A stretch of 64,000 bases of DNA from Bacillus sp. SORGH_AS_0510. GTDB lineage: Bacteria; Bacillota; Bacilli; Bacillales; Cytobacillaceae. Below are positions 25,738 to 33,502 of the stretch, piece by piece. The first letter of the stretch is position 1, and every line of letters starts with the position of its first letter. The notes under the pieces are model-generated. The model saw only the letters and a program-made list of their open reading frames with translations. It was not told the origin of the DNA and ran no database searches. The translations under genes were made by a program, and so were the position numbers. Where the stretch lies: positions 3,042,001 to 3,106,000 of the forward strand of contig NZ_JAUTAU010000001.1 in the NCBI RefSeq assembly GCF_030818775.1, given 5' to 3'.

Positions 25738-26631
25738 TTAGCTTCCAACTTGAAGGACAATGCCAAATCCATCAATAATATAGTTAAGTCTTTGATTATA
25801 GGATTTAAGATTCTGTATTTTAGCTGCATCCCCTAACTTATTAAATGCAGTAATCTCTCGTGCAAGCTTAGAAACTTCTAGCTGTAAATCGTCATTTCGT
25901 TTTTTCTCTAACCTTAGTTGTTGTTCTTTCTTAACCAGTTTTTCCCTAAGTGCTTCTTTTTCATGGTTGATGGTTGATTTCATCGTCTCCATTTGTTGAA
26001 GAGCTTCTTGGTTTTGAAGAGCCATATTGGTTAATTGGTATAAGCCTCTTAACATTTCATGTAAATTTAGACCGGGCAGTTGTTGGACATTGGTAATAAG
26101 ACCGGATAGAATATCTAACAAATCACCGTCTTGTAATGATGGAGTGTTTTGAATTTGTGCTATCTGTGGCGTATCATCCAATTTTTCAATTGAAATTACT
26201 GGTACATTGCGCTCATTAATAGTTGTGAACTGAATGCCATTTTGATTGGCTTTTTGAACTTTTTCATGGGACTTAAGAGTTGAATAATATTTATAGTTTA
26301 CAGATTGATAACCTCGATTCAACAAGTCTGCTGTTTCCTCTAGAATCTCTGTAATATTCAATGCACCCTCGTCTTGGCGGTCTCTAATATATTGAAACAT
26401 AAATGAAATTTCATTTTTAGTCCATTTTCGGTTTGTCTTTTTTGAATCTAATGTATTTTGATTATTTTCATTCATATGGAACATCATCAAATTGCTAAAA
26501 TAAAAGACTAGTGATCCATTACTTAATTTGTTTTTATTTTCCAACTCATGAATGAAAGACTCTTCTGATTGTCCTAATTCCTTGTTCGTTAATGACTCTT
26601 TAAGCTCAAATAATGCGGATTTCAAACTCAT
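25738..26631 (-). CDS. RsfA-like protein: Myb/SANT-type DNA-binding domain plus coiled coil
   Basis: 297 aa from the ATG at 26631, preceded by GGAGGTATTCTT; an in-frame upstream start has no site. Residues of about 68-120 (RKWTKNEISFMFQYIRDRQDEG, then ETADLLNRGYQSVNYKYYSTLKS) resemble the Myb-like fold of Bacillus RsfA/YlbO-type regulators, with Trp at the first helix. Residues of about 215-280 form a charged coiled coil (MKSTINHEKEALREKLVKKEQQL), as in that group. RsfA modulates SigF genes in the prespore. Why a paralogue lies between fliS and the PilZ gene is unclear. It has its own SigA-type promoter and terminator, so it may be a bystander or a local regulator. Confidence 0.65.
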   Translation of the reverse strand: MSLKSALFELKESLTNKELGQSEESFIHELENKNKLSNGSLVFYFSNLMMFHMNENNQNTLDSKKTNRKWTKNEISFMFQYIRDRQDEGALNITEILEETADLLNRGYQSVNYKYYSTLKSHEKVQKANQNGIQFTTINERNVPVISIEKLDDTPQIAQIQNTPSLQDGDLLDILSGLITNVQQLPGLNLHEMLRGLYQLTNMALQNQEALQQMETMKSTINHEKEALREKLVKKEQQLRLEKKRNDDLQLEVSKLAREITAFNKLGDAAKIQNLKSYNQRLNYIIDGFGIVLQVGS

Positions 26632-26696
26632 AAGAATACCTCCTACATGATTTTTAGAAAAGAACGATTGGTACAAAACATAAAACCTAAACTACA

Positions 26697-26725
26697 ATCA
26701 TACATCTATCAAAATCATTTGTCAT
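26697..26725 (-). promoter_or_regulatory. SigA-type promoter of the RsfA-like gene
   Basis: ATGACA, 17-base spacer, TATGAT on the minus strand, about 65 bases upstream of the start. No SigD element is seen here. The rest of the 26632-26905 gap is A/T-rich with nothing else recognisable. Confidence 0.55.
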
Positions 26726-26905
26726 CCCAAAAACACTATTGGTTTGTTCTCTTACTATATGTATTCGTTCTTATGAATTTTTTATGGGTGTCTTTTCATC
26801 AAAATAAATAATTGTTACAATTTACATCAATATGTTAATTATATAAAATTTGTAATTATCTGTAAACGTGTAGTTTGATAAATAACAGAGAAAATTTGAA
26901 AAATA

Positions 26906-26944
26906 AAAGAGAAAGCCTTCTCATTTTGAAACGAGAAGGCTTTT
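26906..26944 (-). terminator. Terminator of the PilZ gene
   Basis: AAAAGCCTTCTC and GAGAAGGCTTT pair around a GTTTCAAAAT loop with a T-rich tail on the minus strand. Confidence 0.85.
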
Positions 26945-26954
26945 ATGTAGATAC

Positions 26955-27581
26955 TTAGCGCACTTTCAAACGAATCTGTCGCTGTTTTTCAAAACAATGT
27001 TGGATGATTTTCATTTGGTCTGGCCGTTTGATGGAAGTAAATTCAAGCGCAACATAATTTCTTTCAATTTCTCTCATCAAACTCACTCGAATAACTTTAC
27101 CCTTAAACGGTACAGAATCGATTTCTTTACTACGTGCATCGGGCACAAATAATGTTCCTGCAATCTCTTCGTCTTGATAAAAGGAAGAATCTAGTTTGGA
27201 GGAGAATAGTACGCCTCCAGCACTAATATTGATAGTATGTAATTCATTTTCTTCTATCATTAAACGTAAATTGGAATTGACCCGAACATTTTCTCTTTGC
27301 TGGATTTTTATGATCTCATTTTCCTTTGGTTTTGCTAAGCGTAATAAGGGAATGGTATCTTTCGTTCTGCCAAGGATTTCTGTTGTAAATTGAAATTTAC
27401 TTTCTCCAGTGAGATAGGAAATTTCTAATTTTATCCCTACTGATATCAAACCAATAATCTCACGATCTAGTGGAATACTGATAAGTATCTCGGATTGGCC
27501 AATCTCAGCAATATTGGACCTACAGGATAGTTCATAGTCCATAATATCAATCATTATGTTTTGGTTCACTTTTGGATACAT
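26955..27581 (-). CDS. PilZ-domain flagellar brake protein (YpfA/MotI/YcgR-like)
   Basis: 208 aa. The N-terminal half (about 1-95) is a YcgR-N-like beta domain, the C-terminal half (about 98-200) a PilZ domain. The c-di-GMP binding signatures are QRENVRV (RxxxR, near residue 98) and NISAGG (DxSxxG with Asp replaced by Asn, near 125). Proteins of this type bind c-di-GMP and then act on MotA to clutch the motor. It stands in its own transcription unit among flagellar genes. The Asn for Asp change may alter affinity but is tolerated in family members, as far as I recall. Confidence 0.85.
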   Translation of the reverse strand: MYPKVNQNIMIDIMDYELSCRSNIAEIGQSEILISIPLDREIIGLISVGIKLEISYLTGESKFQFTTEILGRTKDTIPLLRLAKPKENEIIKIQQRENVRVNSNLRLMIEENELHTINISAGGVLFSSKLDSSFYQDEEIAGTLFVPDARSKEIDSVPFKGKVIRVSLMREIERNYVALEFTSIKRPDQMKIIQHCFEKQRQIRLKVR

Positions 27582-27679
27582 AAAGTCCTCCTGGTGTCTA
27601 TTTCTATAGAAAAAATTAACATTCTCTAATTATATCGGTAATTGGTAATAAAAGTTAAGAGGTAAATGATAAAATCACA

Positions 27680-27711
27680 TAAAAAAAGCAGTCACAATAA
27701 ATTGTGCTGCC
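27680..27711 (-). terminator. Terminator of flgM-flgN-flgK-flgL operon
   Basis: GCAGCACAAT and ATTGTGACTGC pair on the minus strand and are followed by seven T, 10 bases after the flgL stop. Confidence 0.85.
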
Positions 27712-27720
27712 TTAATGTAA

Positions 27721-28612
27721 TTAACGTAAGAAATCTACTAATGAAGGCTGAATGATACGTGCACCAACTGATAAAGCCGCACGTTGAACATTCTCTTGAG
27801 TTTTCAGATTCGTGATAACTTCCGCCATGTCTACATCCTCTTCACCTGATAGTAGGCGTGTCGTAGACACCTCAAGTCCATCTATACGAGAAATACTTAA
27901 CTCCATTCGGTTCATCCGTGCCCCCAATTCAGAACGATGTCTGAGAAGGTTGTCCATTTGACCATCTAGTTGTGCAATATGATCTGTTGAACCAGGTGTA
28001 GCAGAGCGGAAATCGGATTCAATATCCGAGAGTACTTTAAAAATACCACCTGCTCCATCGTTGTTGAAGATGTCGATACCCTTCACATTAATTTGAACCG
28101 TATTATTTTGGCCCACCACTAACTCTAGTTTTTCATTGTTAGCGTTAGTAAATTGTTTAGCTGAAGCATCATACGGTGGAGTTTTTACATCCGTGCCGGC
28201 AAAGATATATTTACCGCCAATCTGCGAATTTGAAATCTCTCCTAAATGCTCTTTTAACTGGCTAATTTCTTCAGCGATTGCATTACGATCTGTTTCACTA
28301 TTGGTTCCATTTGAGCCTTGTAAAGTAAGCTCCCTCACCCGTTGAAGCACGGATGTGACCTCATCTAGCGCCTCATCCGTTGTTGTCATCCAAGAGAGTC
28401 CGTCATCAGCATTTCTTTTATACTGATCGATTTCGTTTAAAGATGAACGGTAAAACATACCTCGTACGGCGGTTACAGGGGTTATCTGATGGCTTGTTAA
28501 TTTTCCTGCCAGAGGATACTTGTTCCTGTAATTGGTCCATCGTCTTGTTGGTTCTTTGTAAATTAAATAATAGGTTTTGATTCAACATATTTTGAGTGAC
28601 ACGTAAGCTCAT
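27721..28612 (-). pseudogene. flgL: flgL, hook-filament junction protein 2 (HAP3), interrupted by a +1 frameshift
   Basis: The first frame (28612 down to about 28480) reads SLRVTQNMLNQNLLFNLQRTNKT then KINKPSDNP, the FlgL N-terminus. The second frame, from about 28478 to 27721, continues VTAVRGMFYRSSLNEIDQYKRNADDG and ends VGARIIQPSLVDFLR. Removing one C from a CCCC run (plus-strand GGGG at 28478-28481) rejoins them into a 296-aa protein of normal length (B. subtilis 298) with no other defect. FlgL joins hook to filament, so a true frameshift would stop filament assembly. It could equally be a sequence error. It lies 10 bases after flgK. Confidence 0.85.
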
Positions 28613-28622
28613 GTTATCCCCC

Positions 28623-30068
28623 CTACAAGCCTACTCGGCCCATACCGTTGATGATTTTATCCAAACACTGGTCCACAACTGTTACCATTCGTGCTGAAGC
28701 GTTGTAAGCCTGTTGGAACTTAATCATATTTGCCATCTCTTCATCCAATGATACTCCAGATACGGACTGACGACGGTTTTCTACTTGATTAATAATCACT
28801 TCAGAATTACTTTGCATTCTTTGTGCTTCCTGCGAATCGATACCGAGCTGACCAATAATATTTCGGTAATAGTCATCGGCAGTCGCGTTTATTCCAGGAA
28901 ACGTAAGAGCTGTAAATTTAATATTCGCAATATCCTGAGCATTTTTACCATTACCGGTTGATGACTGTCCGGCTGATTCCTCTTTAGCCGCAGCAATCAA
29001 ACTAGGAGAGTTTAAAATAGCTGGGTTCACAGCTAGATCACCTGCACTTGTCCCAATAAAGAATGGTACTTTATTAGTTGAAGTTCCGCTAATATTCTCT
29101 AAGTTCATTCCTTGTTCATGAACAGAATTAACAGCATTGGCAAATGTCATCGCTAGATTATTTATTTTCTCTTGAATTGTAGGAATGGTAGATTTTACAC
29201 CGCCGCCTACAATTCCATATGACTCGATTCTTCCCAATAATTCACCAGAATTTAAGGTTACTTGTGTATTTCCAATTTTGATATTGGCTGGATCAACGAC
29301 GCCACCAGAAGTATCTACTGTTAAAGTACTCGCTGTTTTCCCAGAAACCATCAGTACTCCCCCAACAGAGATATCTACCACACCTGTCTTTTTATTAGGA
29401 GGTGAAACATTTACATCTACAAGTTTAGAAAGCTGATCGATCAATACATCTCGCTGATCGTAAAGATCATTTGGCTGATATCCGTTTGGAACGAGCCGAG
29501 CAATTTGATCATTCAGGCTTGCTATTTGTGATGCAAAGGAATTTACTGAATCCGTTTTTGCTTTTATGACCAATTGCAGATCATCCTGCATCTGATTTAA
29601 TGATGCGGATATATGTCTAAGAGTTTCGGTTACTGCTACCCCTTTTTGGCTAACAACGGCACGGGCGGCAGCACTATCAGGATTTTTCGATAGCTCTTCC
29701 CAACCCTTCCAAAATTCATCCATTGTAAATGCTAAACCATCATCGGAAGGTTCATTTAATAGTTCTTCCACTTTGGTAAGGGTATCACTTTTTGCTTCCC
29801 AGTAACCCAAACTCTTATTTTCGCCACGGAGCTGAACATCCAAATAATCTTCACGTAATCGGGCGATCTGATCTACCTCTACACCGGTTCCTAACTGGAT
29901 TTGCATGCCTGGGATGGAAACTGGCTTTGTGGCAATCATATCTGCCCGTTGACGTGTATACCCTGTAGTATTTGCATTCGCAATATTATGCCCAGTGGTA
30001 GAAAGGGCTGTTTGTTGAGCCGCTAGTCCTCGTTTTCCTAATTCAATCCCATGAAACGTTGATGTCAT
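28623..30068 (-). CDS. flgK: Hook-filament junction protein 1 FlgK (HAP1)
   Basis: 481 aa, intact. The N-terminal coiled-coil half is FHGIELGKRGLAAQQTALSTTGHNIANANTTGYTRQR and the C-terminal half SVSGVSLDEEMANMIKFQQAYNASARMVTVVDQCLD. Exported axial protein that caps the hook before FlgL. Part of the SigD-driven flgM operon. Confidence 0.96.
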   Translation of the reverse strand: MTSTFHGIELGKRGLAAQQTALSTTGHNIANANTTGYTRQRADMIATKPVSIPGMQIQLGTGVEVDQIARLREDYLDVQLRGENKSLGYWEAKSDTLTKVEELLNEPSDDGLAFTMDEFWKGWEELSKNPDSAAARAVVSQKGVAVTETLRHISASLNQMQDDLQLVIKAKTDSVNSFASQIASLNDQIARLVPNGYQPNDLYDQRDVLIDQLSKLVDVNVSPPNKKTGVVDISVGGVLMVSGKTASTLTVDTSGGVVDPANIKIGNTQVTLNSGELLGRIESYGIVGGGVKSTIPTIQEKINNLAMTFANAVNSVHEQGMNLENISGTSTNKVPFFIGTSAGDLAVNPAILNSPSLIAAAKEESAGQSSTGNGKNAQDIANIKFTALTFPGINATADDYYRNIIGQLGIDSQEAQRMQSNSEVIINQVENRRQSVSGVSLDEEMANMIKFQQAYNASARMVTVVDQCLDKIINGMGRVGL

Positions 30069-30094
30069 GACAAATCCTCCTAAAAAGTAAAACT

Positions 30095-30580
30095 CTAAAT
30101 CTTAGCATCTAACATGCTTGTATACCGATTTTTAGCATTTGGACCATAACCAATGGCCGGTTCTTTCTTAGCAAACATTCCAATAGAATATTGGATAAAT
30201 GATAGAGATGTTTGTATCAATTGTTGGTTGTTCTCATTAATCTGAGAAATTTCCTGAATTAAACTGCGCAATTGTTTTGCGATGGATGTCAATTTAACTT
30301 TAATTTGATTATCATACTGTAGCTTTATTAATTCTTCTAATGTAAAGGAATCGCCTTTGATTCCTTTCTTCTCGAAAAACTCTTGAACTTTTTGCATTCT
30401 AATCTGTTCCAGCTTTTGAATCTCATCTACACATAGAGCTTCTCGATGAATTTGGCTTTGCAGGTCCTGAATATTCCCATTCACAAGCATGTCCCTTTTC
30501 CCTTTGGCCAAATCTAGTAATCGTGAATGTGCATCGACCATTGTTTCTAAGCTTTGAATAAGTGTGTTCAGGGAATCCAT
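30095..30580 (-). CDS. flgN: FlgN-like chaperone for FlgK/FlgL
   Basis: 161 aa all-helical protein (SLNTLIQSLETMVDAHSRLLDLAKGKRDML), typical of FlgN/YvyG, which holds the junction proteins for export. Between flgM and flgK, the expected place. Confidence 0.9.
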   Translation of the reverse strand: MDSLNTLIQSLETMVDAHSRLLDLAKGKRDMLVNGNIQDLQSQIHREALCVDEIQKLEQIRMQKVQEFFEKKGIKGDSFTLEELIKLQYDNQIKVKLTSIAKQLRSLIQEISQINENNQQLIQTSLSFIQYSIGMFAKKEPAIGYGPNAKNRYTSMLDAKI

Positions 30581-30591
30581 CTTCTCGTCTC

Positions 30592-30867
30592 CTAGATTGA
30601 AGTATTTTTCCAGAAAGCAGTCATTTTCTCAGCAATCTTATTGCTATCGACTTTATAGGTACCATCAGCAATCTGCTGTTTTAGTTCTTGAATGCGTTGT
30701 TGACGTTGTGCTTGCTCAGACACCATTGCTTGAGAGATTTCACGTCCACGCGAAGAAATACTTACATCTGCAGAAGTAGATGTCTTTTTTGTTGTTTGAT
30801 TTGTATTTGAACGGTTCGCTTGATTTTGATAGGAATAAAAACCAAATTTCGTATCATTTATTCTCAT
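30592..30867 (-). CDS. flgM: Anti-sigma-28 factor FlgM
   Basis: 91 aa. RINDTKFGFYSY at the start and the C-terminal SigD-binding helices (VSEQAQRQQRIQELKQQIADGTYKVDSNKIAEKMTAFW) are typical. FlgM holds SigD inactive until the hook is complete. It heads its own SigD operon, a feedback loop. Confidence 0.95.
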   Translation of the reverse strand: MRINDTKFGFYSYQNQANRSNTNQTTKKTSTSADVSISSRGREISQAMVSEQAQRQQRIQELKQQIADGTYKVDSNKIAEKMTAFWKNTSI

Positions 30868-30898
30868 TTCTAGTTCCCTCCTATTCCTTTATTCTTAT

Positions 30899-30925
30899 TT
30901 ATCGGCAGATTTTATTAAAAGTTTA
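30899..30925 (-). promoter_or_regulatory. SigD promoter of flgM operon
   Basis: TAAA, 15 bases, GCCGATAA on the minus strand: a perfect consensus match, about 30 bases before the flgM start. Confidence 0.9.
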
Positions 30926-31033
30926 GTTACTTTTAGAATTAATTTTTATTCGTGTTAAAAACGCACATATCCTTCTAATTGTATCAAAATATATTGGATA
31001 TTTCATTACCTATTTATAGTGTAAAAGTGGTAT

Positions 31034-31065
31034 AAAAAACAACGGAAGTTTTCTTTCCGCTGTTG
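31034..31065 (-). terminator. Terminator of flaG-yviE
   Basis: AACAGCGGAA and TTCCGTTGTT pair on the minus strand followed by TTTTTTAT, just after the yviE stop. Confidence 0.8.
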
Positions 31066-31071
31066 GTCGTT

Positions 31072-31647
31072 TTATGATTTACTATCTATATTTCCACCGA
31101 CAAAGTCGATTTGTAAATCCTGCATTTGACGGAGATATACTTCCGTTTTACCTGGTGTGTAATTATGGATTGGCTTATTTGGTGTTGTTTCAATTTCAGC
31201 TCCACCCTGTTTCCAATCTATCGCAACCTCTGTTGGAGTAAAGTGAATCTTGACTGAACCATAGCTAGGAATAAATCCGATAGTAAATTCAGCGGGCCCA
31301 GGGTTTACTTTGGCTGATATGATGGATTGGATGGCGTCATTCTTTTTCTCGATTGCAGCTAATTGATCGCCTTCTTGAGCTTTTTCACCTATGGCTTCAA
31401 AAGCTTCTTGTTTTGCGAACGCTGCCATATCCTCACTAAAAATACCATTTCGCTTAACATTCAATTCATTCCATAACTGTTCCTGGTCAATTTCAAGTCG
31501 TCCAGGTTTCCGATCTATAGTCATCCTTGCAGGAACCTGTTTTATGGATAAATCAGCAGGTTTTTGTTGGATCTCCTGAACCGGTTGGGTGATCCGAAGG
31601 CCAATCTGTGCATTTGTTTGATGTAATCTTATCTGTGGAATTTGCAT
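31072..31647 (-). CDS. yviE: YviE-like flagellar cluster protein (DUF6470)
   Basis: 191 aa. PQIRLHQTNAQIGLRITQPVQEIQQKPADLSIKQ near the start and the closing YTPGKTEVYLRQMQDLQIDFVGG match YviE, which in B. subtilis lies between flgL and fliW. Function unknown in the family. Here it follows flaG by 15 bases, and no fliW follows. Confidence 0.85.
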   Translation of the reverse strand: MQIPQIRLHQTNAQIGLRITQPVQEIQQKPADLSIKQVPARMTIDRKPGRLEIDQEQLWNELNVKRNGIFSEDMAAFAKQEAFEAIGEKAQEGDQLAAIEKKNDAIQSIISAKVNPGPAEFTIGFIPSYGSVKIHFTPTEVAIDWKQGGAEIETTPNKPIHNYTPGKTEVYLRQMQDLQIDFVGGNIDSKS

Positions 31648-31662
31648 TTGTTTTTACCAGGC

Positions 31663-32022
31663 CTATACTTTTTTATCTACTAAGATACCTAGGTAATCTG
31701 TCATTGCTGCATACATATCTAACATCTTTTTCGAAGGAATCTCTTTCACTACTTCATTTGTTGTATCATCAACCAAGGTAACATAGTATTCTTTTAATTC
31801 TTCATGAAATTGGAACTTTAAATGTGTATTGGAAGCCTTTAGAAAATCATTCATACTATCTATTACTTTTTGTGTTTTTTCTTTTGTTTGTACTTGCTGA
31901 GGTGTTGTTTGAGGCTGTTCTTGCTTTTCTGGTACAATTTCTTTGACCTTTGGAATTCCTTCCACTTTTGGAACTGTATATTCTACAGATTGGTTAGTGG
32001 AGTTCGATAATTTGTCTATCAT
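31663..32022 (-). CDS. flaG: FlaG family protein (YvyC)
   Basis: 119 aa. The C-terminal part HLKFQFHEELKEYYVTLVDDTTNEVVKEIPSKKMLDMYAAM (split) is the FlaG domain; the N-terminus is polar with a PQTTPQQVQT linker. FlaG proteins influence filament length. SigD promoter at 32060-32086. Confidence 0.9.
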   Translation of the reverse strand: MIDKLSNSTNQSVEYTVPKVEGIPKVKEIVPEKQEQPQTTPQQVQTKEKTQKVIDSMNDFLKASNTHLKFQFHEELKEYYVTLVDDTTNEVVKEIPSKKMLDMYAAMTDYLGILVDKKV

Positions 32023-32059
32023 TTTATGCCTCCCATTCTGACAATATCTTTTTACTTAA

Positions 32060-32086
32060 TTATCGGATGAAATACATGAATGTTTA
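32060..32086 (-). promoter_or_regulatory. SigD promoter of flaG-yviE
   Basis: TAAA, 16 bases, CCGATAA on the minus strand, about 40 bases before the flaG start. Confidence 0.85.
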
Positions 32087-32139
32087 GTGAAAATTATGTA
32101 AATGAACGAAAAAGCAATTATGAATATTCAGATCAAAAT

Positions 32140-32168
32140 TTGGATATTTACCTAAAATCATTTATAAT
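32140..32168 (+). promoter_or_regulatory. SigA-type promoter of the homing endonuclease gene
   Basis: TTGGAT, 17-base spacer, TATAAT on the plus strand, 40 bases before the proposed GTG start. A TATAGAA/TTCTATA inverted repeat follows at about 32172-32193 in the presumed leader. Confidence 0.7.
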
Positions 32169-32207
32169 CAATATAGAAACATACGTTCTATATAGGTGGT
32201 GAGTTTT

Positions 32208-33059
32208 GTGTTTCACACTCTAAATAATATTCAAATCAATGTTCTAATTGCTAGTATAATAGGTGATGGTGAGCTAACCAAACTTTATCAAGGTAGTAGA
32301 CGAAAAAATAGCAGTTACAGAGAGCACTACGGGGAAAATCAAAAAGAATACCGTGAATGGAAAATGGAACTTATGAATGGCTTGTTTTATATTACTCCAA
32401 AAAGTAATTGTTTACGGTCAGCCTCCAGTTCTCTTTTTACAGACTTATTGGCACTTTTTTATAACCACAATGGGAACAAAATAGTACCAGCATCCATATT
32501 ACAATTTTGTAATCTACCGCATTTTCTAGCTATTCTTTACATGGATGATGGTTCATTGTGCATCAGTACAAAAATTAACCATCGTAATAAAAAAATTTAT
32601 ATTACACCACATATCTACTTATACTTACAAAACTATCCCAAAGAAGAATTAACTCTTCTTAAAAACCACATCCAAGACAATTTTCAGATTACTTTAAGGT
32701 TGGCAAGTAGAAAAGATGGACATGGATATATCCTTCGAACAACATCTGTTAATGAAACAATTGCCTATTTAAATATCATAAAAGACGTTTCAGATACTTG
32801 CCCAAGTATGTTTTACAAAACTAATTTGAGTTACCGTATTGAACAAGAAACTCAAAAATGCAAACTAAAATACCCTGATTACGAACTTATTGTTTCTAGT
32901 TCTAATAGAAATAAAAATTATTCTTCAGATGAAAATAAATTGCTGATCTCTTTAAAGAAAAGCGGGCACTCGGATAAGGATATAGCCATTTTACTTGGCC
33001 GAACCTATTGGTCAGTAGTATATAAACTTTGTGAATTAAGAAAGTTGAATCTTTTATGA
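32208..33059 (+). CDS. LAGLIDADG homing endonuclease with C-terminal Myb-like helix-turn-helix
   Basis: 283 aa from a GTG at 32208, chosen for the AGGTGGTGA site; earlier in-frame GTGs overlap that site. Two LAGLIDADG-type motifs are visible, LIASIIGDGEL near residue 11 and LAILYMDDGSL near 110, so it should act as a monomer. Residues of about 238-280 (YSSDENKLLISLKKSGHSDKDI then LGRTYWSVVYKL) look like a Myb/SANT-type or nuclease-associated DNA-binding tail. It lies on the strand opposite all nearby flagellar genes, converging on hag and ending five bases from the shared terminator. It is outside, but next to, the group I intron at 33148-33502. It probably cuts an intronless hag-region allele; target unknown. 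Confidence 0.9.
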   Translation: MFHTLNNIQINVLIASIIGDGELTKLYQGSRRKNSSYREHYGENQKEYREWKMELMNGLFYITPKSNCLRSASSSLFTDLLALFYNHNGNKIVPASILQFCNLPHFLAILYMDDGSLCISTKINHRNKKIYITPHIYLYLQNYPKEELTLLKNHIQDNFQITLRLASRKDGHGYILRTTSVNETIAYLNIIKDVSDTCPSMFYKTNLSYRIEQETQKCKLKYPDYELIVSSSNRNKNYSSDENKLLISLKKSGHSDKDIAILLGRTYWSVVYKLCELRKLNLL

Positions 33060-33063
33060 AAAA

Positions 33064-33096
33064 TAAAAGAGACTTTGATAATCAAAGCCTCTTTTA
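33064..33096. terminator. Bidirectional terminator between hag and the endonuclease gene
   Basis: AAAAGAG-A-CTTTGA and TCAAAG-C-CTCTTTT form a long stem around TAA, with T-runs both ways. It lies seven bases beyond the stop codon of the downstream hag exon, supporting that exon as the natural end of the flagellin transcript. Confidence 0.9.
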
Positions 33097-33102
33097 CTAT
33101 TA

Positions 33103-33147
33103 TTAACGAAGAAGTTGAAGAACTCCTTGTGGTTGTTGGTTCGCTTG
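33103..33147 (-). other. hag: Proposed 3' exon of hag (second copy of the flagellin C-terminus)
   Basis: Fifteen codons encode QANQQPQGVLQLLR plus stop, the canonical Bacillus flagellin C-terminus, directly before the transcript terminator and directly after the intron core. There is no start or ribosome site, so it can be translated only after splicing. If the 3' splice site follows the G at 33148 (or the G at 33142) the exon joins in frame to codon 385 (…NQMP) of the main reading frame. Confidence 0.75.
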
Positions 33148-33502
33148 CTTTGCGACTGTATCTTTCGATTACAGAATAGACTATATCTTCATCCATAATT
33201 CTATGGAGCCGGGCACTTCGAACAGCATTTGGCTGCCCTACGGGATTCATAGTCATAGTAATTAACCTTAGACCGTATTCCCTAGTCGTTGAACCTTCTC
33301 CAGAGTTTCCTCACAGGAGCTTGGCTGCTGATTATCCATTGTTTCATCCTTATCATTTTCAAACCATTACATTGACCGTTTCCAGTTCCGTTGTGGTTGA
33401 TAAAGCTTTAGGACGTTCCAGCAATTCACCCAGTTATTCTCTAGTTCGTTACCAAACTAGACGCCCTTCTAATCATTATCTCAAAAGTTGTAAAACTCCT
33501 TG
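33148..33502 (-). ncRNA. Group I intron at the 3' end of hag
   Basis: The minus strand shows the conserved group I elements in order. P: GAATTGCTGGAA (near 33418-33425); Q: AATCAGCAGCC; R: GGTTCAACGACTA (33283-33295); S: AAGATATAGTC (33179-33189). GACTA in R pairs with TAGTC in S as P7, and TGCTG/CAGCA form P4. A P2-like hairpin CTAGTTTG-GTAA-CGAACTAG and a P9-like hairpin with a GAAA loop are present. P1 can form between exon AGATGCCT, ending at 33503, and the guide GGGCGTCT, eight pairs with the expected U-G at the splice site. The 3' end after G 33148 is chosen to keep frame; G 33142 is an alternative. Length is about 355 bases and there is no internal gene. The P1 loop carries codons that finish flagellin if the intron is not removed. 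Confidence 0.85.

Noticed and set aside
32196..32207. Start of the endonuclease at the earlier GTG codons
   Set aside because: These codons form part of the AGGTGGTGA ribosome site; the GTG at 32208 is correctly spaced.
33005..33256. Minus-strand 83-codon frame across the intron and downstream exon
   Set aside because: It is out of frame with flagellin, has no ribosome site and is explained by the group I intron core.
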